From: Tubiluchus corallicola
Taxonomy: Eukaryota > Priapulida > Priapulimorpha > Priapulimorphida > Tubiluchidae
Reading direction: 5' to 3'
Assembly: GCA_030141605.1 (NCBI GenBank)
Contig: JAQGDQ010000224.1
Coordinates: forward strand, 186,001-250,000
Length of the DNA stretch: 64,000 nt
Below are positions 1-12,400 of the stretch, one piece after another. The notes under the pieces were generated by a model. It made no database searches. It had not been told where the DNA came from and saw nothing but the letters and a program-made list of their open reading frames with translations. Every line of letters starts with the position of its first letter. Position 1 is the first letter of the stretch. A program made the translations under genes and the position numbers.

Positions 1-275
1 TGATTTGAAAAAACCCTTCCATGCACATTTGTACTTGGATCATCTGCCCCTTGATTTGAAAATACCCTTCTACGCACATTTGTACTTGGATCATCTGCCC
101 CTTGATTTGAAAAAACCCCTCTATGCACATTTGTACTTGGATCATCTGCCCCTTGATTCGAAAATACCCTTCTATGCACATTTGTACTTGGATCATCTGC
201 TCCTTGATTTGAAAAAAACCACTCTACGCACATTTGTACTTGGACTATCTGTCCCTTGATTTGAAAAAAAACCTT
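1..275. repeat. 51-bp tandem repeat in CAND1 intron 15
   Basis: About five head-to-tail copies of a 51-bp unit, each with the core GCACATTTGTACTTGGATCA. The unit is a multiple of three without stops, so it gives a short open frame that is not evidence of a gene. It lies beyond the last visible CAND1 exon (459-624), in the intron leading to exon 16. The array continues to or past the left edge, so its full length is unknown. Confidence 0.9.
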
Positions 276-458
276 TCAGATGTACTTTTCCATAATCAAA
301 TGACCAAAACTAAAAATTCAACTGAATTAATGTTAAAAATGAATTAAAATTTGAATTATTCTACGCCACCCAAAGTTCATAATAACCTTAACATCGGCGC
401 CATTGTACAGCACAAAAAGCAACACATTAACACATAATTAGACGAGAAAACATATTAC

Positions 459-3400
459 CAAAATCGGTCGAAGGTCAATCTTCAGCGGTGATGCAGCAAT
501 TTTAGTAAGAGCCTTTACAGTAGTTAATCGAGTTATCTCATTCTTTAACCGGTCAAGAAATATGGGAAGACATTTCGACAACTCCCCACTTAAGAAGTCA
601 CCCAAGTTACAGATAATTTGTCCCCTACAAAATAAGATATTATTAAGTATTAAGATAATGACATGCAATATACAGGCTTTATATAAACAAGAAATCTATA
701 TTAAGCAAAATGTTCAAACTTCTCTGAATGTAAATATTACTTACATAGAAGATATGGCTCTTTCTTTCACTTCTTGGTCAATATCAGCTGCTTTCAGACG
801 GGTGAGAGTGGCTGTGTACATATCATTGACATACGGACTGAAGTCAAACCTACTAGGTACTTCTGCAATGAATCAATAAGAAACTACGCAAGCTGCAGAT
901 AAAGTTAAGTGTGTTTGGAGTGTGGCACGGGTACGTATGTTTGTCGCACTATCCAGTCACGACTAAACAATCTAAAATGATATTTAACGTAACAGAACGG
1001 AATAATGAATACAGTTTTACTTCCACATGTCGAGATGCGGTTTCCCGTAATTTATAATATACAGTAAATCCTCGCTTAACGACGATAATGGGCTCCAGCA
1101 AAACACGACATTAAGAAACATCATTAAATAAAACGAGGACTTCCATAGAAAGTGATGTAAAAGAACTGAAATACATTCCGGAGGCAAAAAACAATGTTGT
1201 TTAAATCATATAAGTTAGTTGCTTAAAACCATCTATCCTTGTCACCAATATCTAGCAGTTCTCTTTCGTGAACATTTAAGCCTAGGCAGTGATTAAACAA
1301 TAAACACTGCTGAGTCAAAGCCAAGCCCTAGGCAACCTTGGGAATTTTATCTAGAAACTTAATCTGGCTGCTATAGCAACAGGTTGCACACACAAACTTC
1401 GCTTGCAGTTCTCACTTGATCTAAACTGTTAGCATTTAGTAGTCAATTAAAAAGCAAAAACATAATAATTACACAGTTTACATCATTGGTGCATTTTTAG
1501 AACAGAATAATGCAATATGTACTGTTTTAATGCATCAAAATAGGTAAAAATATTGTTGATAAAATAAAAATTTACCTTGAGCAAAGTAAAAAAGTCGTCA
1601 TTAAATCAAACGTGCGTCCTTAAGTGAAAAAAGGTGTCAAATGTTCAGCGTCGTTAAAACGAAACATCGCTAAACTGGGACTCGTTAAGCAAGGACTTAC
1701 CGCACAGAAACTTAAACAGTTGAAACTATTCAAATCATGATTCATAGAAATTCATAATGGCTGCAACACTCAATGCTGAAAACAATGCACATCTTACAGA
1801 TTTGTCCTCACAACAATGCCAACAGCTCAACATGTTACTTAACTTTCAACAAACACAGACCAGAGGGAAGAAAATTACGAGCTCCAATGATGTGCAACAA
1901 ATAGTAGTGGCAGGCATTGAATTCTCTATCACAAAACGAATTCGAACAGAATTTGTGACTTTCAAACTCAAATCAATACGAATTTCAAGATTTCAAATCC
2001 AAATCAAATTGGAATTCAGTTTTAAAGATTTTTGAATAAATTTTGAAATTACTAGTAAAAATCAATCTCACAAAGTTCGTACGTGTTGCTTGATTTTGTT
2101 CTGCATTTAAAAAACTAACATTTGCTTAAAAATTGTGCATAGAGCTACACACAGCTAAGTGGTGCATAGAGCTACACACAGCTAAATTGTGCATAGAGCT
2201 ACACACAGCTAAATTGTGCATAGAGCTACACACAGCTAAATTGTGCATAGAGCTACACACAGCTAAATTGTGCATAGAGCTACACACAGCTAAGTGGTGC
2301 ATAGAGCTACACACAGCTAAATTGTGCATAGAGCTACACACAGCTAAATTGTGCATAGAGCTACACACAGCTAAATTGTGCATAGAGCTACACACAGCTA
2401 AATTGTGCATAGAGCTACACACAGCTAAGTTGTGCATAGAGCTACACACAGCTAAATTGTGCATAGAGCTACACACAGCTAAGTGGTGCATAGAGCTACA
2501 CACAGCTAAGTGGTGCATAGAGCTACACACAGCTAAGTGGTGCATAGAGCTACACACAGCTAAGTGGTGCATAGAGCTACACACAGCTAAGTTGTGCATA
2601 GAGCTACACACAGCTAAATTGTGCATAGAGCTACACACAGCTAAATTGTGCATAGAGCTACACACAGCTAAGTGGTGCATAGAGCTACACACAGCTAAGT
2701 GGTGCATAGAGCTACACACAGCTAAATTGTGCATAGAGCTACACACAGCTAAGTGGTGCATAGAGCTACACACAGCTAAGTGGTGCATAGAGCTACACAC
2801 AGCTAAGTGGTGCATAGAGCTACACACAGCTAAATTGTGCATAGAGCTACACACAGCTAAGTGGTGCATAGAGCTACACACAGCTAAATTGTGCATAGAG
2901 CTACACACAGCTAAGTGGTGCATAGAGCTACACACAGCTAAGTTGTGCATAGAGCTACACACAGCTAAGTGGTGCATAGAGCTACACACAGCTAAATTGT
3001 GCATAGAGCCACAGCTAAGTGCAAGAGCTACACACAGCTAAATTGTGCATAGAGCTACACACAGCTAAGGCAACACACAGCTAAATTGTGCATAGAGCTA
3101 CACACAGCTAAGTGGTGCATAGAGCTACACACAGCTAAATTGTGCATAGAGCTACACACAGCTAAGTGGTGCATAGAGCTACACACAGCTAAGTGGTGCA
3201 TAGAGCTACACACAGCTAAATTGTGCATAGAGCTACACACAGCTAAGTGGTGCATAGAGCTACACACAGCTAAATTGTGCATAGAGCTACACACAGCTAA
3301 ATTGTGCATAGAGCTACACACAGCTAAGTGGTGCATAGAGCTACACACAGCTAAGTTGTGCATAGAGCTACACACAGCTAAATTGTGCATAGAGCTACAC

Positions 3401-6400
3401 ACAGCTAAGTGGTGCATAGAGCTACACACAGCTAAGTGGTGCATAGAGCTACACACAGCTAAGTGGTGCATAGAGCTACACACAGCTAAGTGGTGCATAG
3501 AGCTACACACAGCTAAGTTGTGCATAGAGCTACACACAGCTAAGTGGTGCATAGAGCTACACACAGCTAAGTGGTGCATAGAGCTACACACAGCTAAGTG
3601 GTGCATAGAGCTACACACAGCTAAATTGTGCATAGAGCTACACACAGCTAAATTGTGCATAGAGCTACACACAGCTAAGTGGTGCATAGAGCTACACACA
3701 GCTAAATTGTGCATAGAGCTACACACAGCTAAATTGTGCATAGAGCTACACACAGCTAAATTGTGCATAGAGCTACACACAGCTAAATTGTGCATAGAGC
3801 TACACACAGCTAAGTGGTGCATAGAGCTACACACAGCTAAGTTGTGCATAGAGCTACACACAGCTAAGTTGTGCATAGAGCTACACACAGCTAAATTGTG
3901 CATAGAGCTACACACAGCTAACTGGTGCATAGAGCTACACACAGCTAAATTGTGCATAGAGCTACACAGAGCTAAATTGTGCATAGAGCTACACACAGCT
4001 AAGTGGTGCATAGAGCTACACACAGCTAAGTTGTGCATAGAGCTACACACAGCTAAATTGTGCATAGAGCTACACACAGCTAAGTGGTGCATAGAGCTAC
4101 ACACAGCTAAGTGGTGCATAGAGCTACACACAGCTAAGTGGTGCATAGAGCTACACACAGCTAAGTTGTGCATAGAGCTACACACAGCTAAATTGTGCAT
4201 AGAGCTACACACAGCTAAGTTGTGCATAGAGCTACACACAGCTAAATTGTGCATAGAGCTACACACAGCTAAGTGGTGCATAGAGCTACACACAGCTAAG
4301 TGGTGCATAGAGCTACACACAGCTAAGTGGTGCATAGAGCTACACACAGCTAAGTGGTGCATAGAGCTACACACAGCTAAGTGGTGCATAGAGCTACACA
4401 CAGCTAAATTGTGCATAGAGCTACACACAGCTAAGTTGTGCATAGAGCTACACACAGCTAAGTTGTGCATAGAGCTACACACAGCTAAATTGTGCATAGA
4501 GCTACACACAGCTAAGTGGTGCATAGAGCTACACACAGCTAAATTGTGCATAGAGCTACACACAGCTAAGTTGTGCATAGAGCTACACACAGCTAAATTG
4601 TGCATAGAGCTACACACAGCTAAGTGGTGCATAGAGCTACACACAGCTAAATTGTGCATAGAGCTACACACAGCTAAGTGGTGCATAGAGCTACACACAG
4701 CTAAGTTGTGCATAGAGCTACACACAGCTAAATTGTGCATAGAGCTACACACAGCTAAGTGGTGCATAGAGCTACACACAGCTAAGTGGTGCATAGAGCT
4801 ACACACAGCTAAATTGTGCATAGAGCTACACACAGCTAAGTTGTGCATAGAGCTACACACAGCTAAATTGTGCATAGAGCTACACACAGCTAAGTGGTGC
4901 ATAGAGCTACACACAGCTAAGTGGTGCATAGAGCTACACACAGCTAAGTTGTGCATAGAGCTACACACAGCTAAGTGGTGCATAGAGCTACACACAGCTA
5001 AGTGGTGCATAGAGCTACACACAGCTAAGTGGTGCATAGAGCTACACACAGCTAAGTTGTGCATAGAGCTACACACAGCTAAATTGTGCATAGAGCTACA
5101 CACAGCTAAGTGGTGCATAGAGCTACACACAGCTAAGTGGTGCATAGAGCTACACACAGCTAAATTGTGCATAGAGCTACACACAGCTAAGTGGTGCATA
5201 GAGCTACACACAGCTAAGTGGTGCATAGAGCTACACACAGCTAAATTGTGCATAGAGCTACACACAGCTAAGTTGTGCATAGAGCTACACACAGCTAAAT
5301 TGTGCATAGAGCTACACACAGCTAAGTGGTGCATAGAGCTACACACAGCTAAATTGTGCATAGAGCTACACAGAGCTAAGTTGTGCATAGAGCTACACAC
5401 AGCTAAGTGGTGCATAGAGCTACACACAGCTAAGTGGTGCATAGAGCTACACACAGCTAAGTGGTGCATAGAGCTACACACAGCTAAGTGGTGCATAGAG
5501 CTACACACACTAAGTGGTGCATAGAGCTACACACAGCTAAGTCAAACACACACACAAGTGCATAAGCCACAGCTAAGTTGTGCATAGAGCTACACACAGC
5601 TAAGTGGTGCATAGAGCTACACACAGCTAAGTTGTGCATAGAGCTACACACAGCTAAGTTGTGCATAGAGCTACACACAGCTAAGTGGTGCATAGAGCTA
5701 CACACAGCTAAGTTGTGCATAGAGCTACACACAGCTAAGTGGTGCATAGAGCTACACACAGCTAAGTGGTGCATAGAGCTACACACAGCTAAGTGGTGCA
5801 TAGAGCTACACACAGCTAAGTTGTGCATAGAGCTACACACAGCTAAATTGTGCATAGAGCTACACACAGCTAAATTGTGCATAGAGCTACACACAGCTAA
5901 GTGGTGCATAGAGCTACACACAGCTAAGTGGTGCATAGAGCTACACACAGCTAAATTGTGCATAGAGCTACACACAGCTAAGTGGTGCATAGAGCTACAC
6001 ACAGCTAAGTGGTGCATAGAGCTACACACAGCTAAGTGGTGCATAGAGCTACACACAGCTAAGTGGTGCATAGAGCTACACACAGCTAAGTGGTGCATAG
6101 AGCTACACACAGCTAAGTGGTGCATAGAGCTACACACAGCTAAGTGGTGCATAGAGCTACACACAGCTAAGTGGTGCATAGAGCTACACACAGCTAAATT
6201 GTGCATAGAGCTACACACAGCTAAGTGGTGCATAGAGCTACACACAGCTAAGTGGTGCATAGAGCTACACACAGCTAAATTGTGCATAGAGCTACACACA
6301 GCTAAGTGGTGCATAGAGCTACACACAGCTAAGTGGTGCATAGAGCTACACACAGCTAAGTGGTGCATAGAGCTACACACAGCTAAGTGGTGCATAGAGC

Positions 6401-9400
6401 TACACACAGCTAAGTTGTGCATAGAGCTACACACAGCTAAATTGTGCATAGAGCTACACACAGCTAAGTGGTGCATAGAGCTACACACAGCTAAGTGGTG
6501 CATAGAGCTACACACAGCTAAGTGGTGCATAGAGCTACACACAGCTAAATTGCGCATAGAGCTACACACAGCTAAGTGGTGCATAGAGCTACACACAGCT
6601 AAGTTGTTCATAGAGCTACACACAGCTAAGTTGCGCATAGAGCTACACACAGCTAAGTTGTGCAAAGAGCTACACACAGCTAAGTGGTGCATAGAGCTAC
6701 ACACAGCTAAGTTGCGCATAGAGCTACACACAGCTAAGTGGTGCATAGAGCTACACACAGCTAAGTTGTTCATAGAGCTACACACAGCTAAATTGTGTCA
6801 AATGTCAAATGTAAAATGTAAAATGTCAAACGTTTTAACGACAAAAAATTTATGTAGCTGAAGAAGTGGTGAATTATTCGAATCCGTAATTTTAGGTTTG
6901 AAACAAATTCAAATAATTCTGTCCTCACCCCTAACGTATAGCAAATAAATCAGGAAGATGAAAAGTTAAAAAATTTACCTAAAGGTCGAATGACCTTGAC
7001 AAGTTGTTGAATGACTAGCAGAGCTTCAGCAGTGATTTTATAGAATGGATCCCCAACAGCATGGACGACAGGCTAAAACAGGAAAATCAAAGCAAACATT
7101 ATATGAAACTCCATCACACACTGTCAATGACTTTCCGATGTCATTAAAATGCAATGGCTTGAGTGATATGGTTTAAAGTTGAAATGACACTTGTTAAACA
7201 GTTCAATAGTAATATTAATGATAAAACAAATTTGAGATTAAACGTTTTAATGACGTTCACAAAGTGAGATGCTTATGGAATCAGTAGCGAATGATTTCAA
7301 ATCTTAACTCACTTGTACAATGATGCTCACATGAGGATGAAATACTTCAGGATTGTGTGCACCCATGATACAGTTGAGAAACGACAGAGTATCAATCTTC
7401 ATGTTGGAACTTGAATTCTTCTCACTAAAGCAAATCACAAATAAAAATCAAATCAAACATATAAAGTACAAAGAAGATTGTTATCCTTTGCTCATATTTT
7501 AAAAACAGAGGCAGAAATATGTAAAACCCCTTTGCTATAAGCAAAGAAATGCCATTGGTAGGTTTTCACAGTGAATGAAATGCTACAGCTTATCAGAAGC
7601 AGTTAGAAACATCCATTACTGCACATTTACGAAAACACAAGGCCACAGCAATGTCTAAACAATTAAAATACGGTAAGGTACTTGTTCAGAAATGTATTTA
7701 ACAATGCTTATGTCAAACAAATAATAAACTTCTTTAAAACAAGTAGTAGCCGACTTACAACCACAATCAGTTCAAGTGGATTAGTCGTAAGGCGAATTGG
7801 ACGCAGACCCGTATATTAAAGTCGTGCACCCCTACGCAAAGGACGTTGTGTGTATAAGAAGTGCACCAAGTATGGCGGTGCCTACAACGAATTTATAGAA
7901 ACAGACAGAAATTTAAAAATAATCTGTTTAAAAAAATAGAAGGAAATATGAGTTACTGATAGTTTTGTATAATTAATTAATTAAAATGAGGTCAGATCAT
8001 AAGGTCAAGCAGTTGTAAGTTTTATTATCTTTTTTTTGCATTTTTTTTGGATTGGTCCTAACTCGACACCTACTTGTAACAATTTAATAATCATCGAAAT
8101 GCAGTCAACCCTCGTTAAACCGGACTAATTGGGGGGGGGGGTGGTCCGGTTTAGCCGATTGTCTGAATTATCCGATATGCCTATATATGGTCTATATTAT
8201 ACAGAAATAATCACCTTAATAAGGCCTATATACATTGCACTATATACTGTGCACTATATACTATACTGTATATTACTTTAAAATAGTTAACCTGGGAAGA
8301 TATAGAAATTATTGTACAGTTGGTAGGCCATGTTGTGTTTAGTGCTCGGACTCGGATGGAAATCGGTCAGTTTCCTTTACCACGGATGACGTCCGTCTTA
8401 TCCGATATCCGGGTTAACGGGGTCCGGTTTAATGAGGGTCGACTGTACTGCCAAAAATCTTTTTACTGCTGGAATTCAAAACTGGAAACACGAAGCTGCA
8501 TGAATACATCCCGACTCAATTCACTGGCACTTCAAAAACAAATTAAATAAAATTCATCCCAGAGTATACCAGGCCCTTCACTCTCTCTCTAATCACTCAA
8601 ACATGTTGAAAATCACCTACCCGAGGCAGTAGATAATTCCTGGTATAACAGCAGAAATGTGATCCGAAAGGGCTCCAGGTAACACGTTCACCAACTCTGT
8701 GAGTAACGCAAAACATCCCTGTCGAGTTTTGATGCTTTTCTCTTTGAGCTGTCGATGTAACGCTCGTACGATATTAGCAACTTGAGCTTGAAGCAGTGAT
8801 ACAGGGCTGCACATGAAAAAAAATGCTTTTATAATCTCAACAGTGCTCGAAAAATATTTACCAATTTGAGCTTGCAGCAGTGATACAGGGCTGCACATAA
8901 AAAAAACGTTTTTATAGACTCAACAGTACTCATCAGAGCTCATATGATGCTAGCAACTTCGGCTTGAAGCAGTGATACAGGGCTGCACATGAAAAAAATG
9001 CTTTTATAGTCTCAACAGTGCTCGAAAAATATTTACCAATTTGAGCTTGCAGCAGTGATACAGGACTGCACATAAAAAACGTTTTTATAGACTCAACAGT
9101 ACTCATCAGTGCTCATATGATGCTAGCAACTTTGGCTTGAAGCAGTGATACAGGGTTGCACAAAAGAAAATGCTTTTATAGACTCAACAGTACTCGTACA
9201 ACATTAGCAACTTGAGGTTGCAGCAGTGATACAGGGCTGCACATAAAAAACGCTTTTATAGTCTCAACATTGCTCGTATGATATTAGCAACTTGAGGTTG
9301 CAGCAGTGATACAGGGCTGCACATATAAAAGAACACTTCACTAACTCAATAGTGTCAGGGTGATATTGGCAACTTGAGTTGCACATAAAATGATTAACAC

Positions 9401-12400
9401 ATGGCTGCTTACTAATGTAACTGACCTGTCATCTTGTTCCATAGCATCTGGATCTCCTACTCCAGATATTACCGACGGCCGTGTTTGTTTAAGGAGCGTG
9501 ATATACGCATGGAAAAGATCTGCTTTCACATTTTCTTCTCGCTCTGAAATAAAAAAATAACTTTAGCATCATATAACTAGCTAAAATGAATCACAACACA
9601 CCTGTAAATCATAACAATTTTATACTTTAAAAATGTAAGCATGTACATTAATTGTTAATTATTCCTCGACAATGAATAATGATTTTAAAAAACAATGTAT
9701 TTTGCTGGTCCACGCTGGTTGTCAAAAACTAGAAGGAACTGAAAGGAAAATTAAGGTACCTAGGAAATTTAATCAAACACAAATACAGGACTACAGGACT
9801 TATAGTTTAGTTGTAACAATTTATATACACAGTTCATAAGTCAGAAAAGATTAACTTCTAGAACTTAATTCTAGATTAACTTAACCCTTTCACTACGGAA
9901 AGGGTTAAACTGAGTTCACTCTAAAAACTGATCAAGCTGTTCACCTTTGAATCTGTTGATCAGTGCAGGAGACACAGTCCTGTAAAGTTCCGGAAGTATT
10001 TCGTGCCGAGTGGCTACGATGGCTTCCAAACATTTTGCTGAAGCGCGTCGAACTTTCCAGCTCATGTCGTCGTCATCACTGTATTCATCATCGCTCTCAC
10101 TATCGAGAAAAAGTTTAGCAGAGATGAGTTACTTCACTCTTATTGAGTTTTTAAAGGAAAGGTCATTACATTCCTTTTGAGAAATGTGAAATATGAAAAG
10201 TGTAATTTGAGAAACATCCAATATGGCAAGACAGTATGGTAGATGATATCGGAACAATCACTGAGCACAGCAATCACTTATCCATTTAATGACCACACTT
10301 GACATTTTTCAATTTTGTCAGTTAAGCACACACAGTAAGTACACAGCTGTTCACCTCATCCAAACATCTAAACTTTCACGATATTGTTTTATTAACACAA
10401 ATGACACTTACCCTTCTTCTTCATCACCAGTATCCATGCCTTCGTCGTCTTCATTATCATCATCATAATTATAATTAGGATCATAGCATAAATATTCCAG
10501 ACAGATCCTAATGATCTGAAAACAAACCACAAAATAATATTAATTGCTCCATGCTTGCAAAGATTAAACAGAGAGTACATTGCCAATCACACTGAAAAAC
10601 CAGCCAGTATTTACCCTATGAGATGCTTCTGTCAAACGCAAAAGAACTCAAATTAGAAATTAATAATTGAAGATTATTGAAAATTCAGCCAGAGAACACA
10701 TTACAAGCTTTGCTATTGATTTAAAATTAAAAAGGTATTTAATGTAAAGCTCATTAGAACAAATAACAGTCCCTTAATGGTGACGCAAACATTTTGTGTG
10801 GTTACCATAAATGCAACTAACTTTCACAACTACTCGTGGTGCTTTAACACATCAGTATAAATTAAACTCAATTTTTTTCTGAAAAAATGACGAAAATAAA
10901 ATATGCAGAAATCACTTTTCAAAAAGTATCTCAGAACTAGCTTATTAAGATTTCACAGACACACATATTACCATAGATATATGTGGCGTGATCTCCTTCG
11001 GACATCGTCGAACCAAAGATTCAAAAGCTTGCAAACAATATTCTCTCAACTCGTCATCATCAACTTTAGAATAGCTAACAAGATGCGGTATGATGGCTTC
11101 AATGTGTTCTCCAACACGATGTCCAGCTTGCCTTCTGTATCAAAATAATAATTCCTAATTATAGTTTGTATTTTGCCAAAAAGTAAGGGTGATCATTCTC
11201 TATCAGAAAGCAAATTTGAATCGAATCGAATTTGTGACTTTCGAATTCGAATTGAACCCAACTTCAGTATTTCAAATTCCACTTGAGATTGAAGGATTTT
11301 CCAACAAGTTTTCGAACCACCAGCAAAAATTAGTCTTACAAAGATCATGCATATTGCTCGATTTTTTTCCTACAGTAAAAACACTAATAATTTGTTTAAA
11401 AAATGTGCACAGAAATCACAGCTAAACTACAATAATTGCATGATGTTTCAAACATTTTAATGACAAAGAACGTGACGTTGAAATGCTGAAATATTCGAAT
11501 CAAATAGAATGATCGGATGAATAGAATTCGAACTAAAAAAACTCGTTCGAATCGAATTCAATTTGAACATTTGAACTCGAACGTTCAATGCTCACCCCTA
11601 CCAAAAAGATGACAGGAGCAAAATAACAGAAAATATATCTCTAATAATTTTATACTATGCCTTGAAAGAACTACACTGAACAAATATGTTTATAACCAAC
11701 TTTAAAGAACACCATAATATCGTAAACAGCTACTTACGTTATAGTGCCTATGCACTGTACATAAGTACGGGTAGTAGAAATGCTTGAATTCTGAGCTAAC
11801 TCTTCCAGTAGAAATTCCACGAGTGTGTTAAACAGCTGATTATTACAGCTCAGTACAAGATGACCTAAGAAGATATAAATCAACTTGAGTTTCTGGGAAA
11901 TCCATTCACCACGAGGAAACTCATGGTTGCTAGTGATCTAAACAAGTAAATCCCATCCAGTTAATGAACCATGCATTAAAAACTAAAACACAGCATAAAA
12001 TTGTCCCAAAAGACATAAACATAAAAATAAAAAAAGTACTAGCGGTCCAAACTCATAAACAGGAAAAAGAGAAAACGCTGAAAAGAAAAATGTGTTTATG
12101 TAAAGAAGAGTTATGTTTAGTATAAAAAAACCTTTTCAATAATTTTTGGTTTAATTATAAACAGCCCTAGGTAACTAATGTTAACTAAACTCAGCATTAA
12201 GTGAAATTATTAACAAACCTAGAGCAATTATGGAGCGCTTCCGTACAGCAAGACGAGTGCTGGACAATTCTGGAAGCAAAGCATCTAAAATCGAGGAATG
12301 GAAACTGATTAACAACGCTCCAAATCTACTCAACAGGTCGCCAAGAATGTCTAACGCCTCGAGTTGCACTGACACGTCATCCTATAATGAGACAAAGAAG

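Noticed and set aside
2128-6797. CRISPR-like regular repeats
   Set aside because: Units abut without spacers, the genome is animal and no cas genes are present; the same applies to the 29-bp array at 33455-35128.
2126-6861. Open frames of about 290-815 codons on both strands ([10 protein letters not shown] and MHHLAVCSS repeats)
   Set aside because: They arise mechanically from a stop-free 27-bp unit, exist on both strands at once, and lie inside a CAND1 intron.
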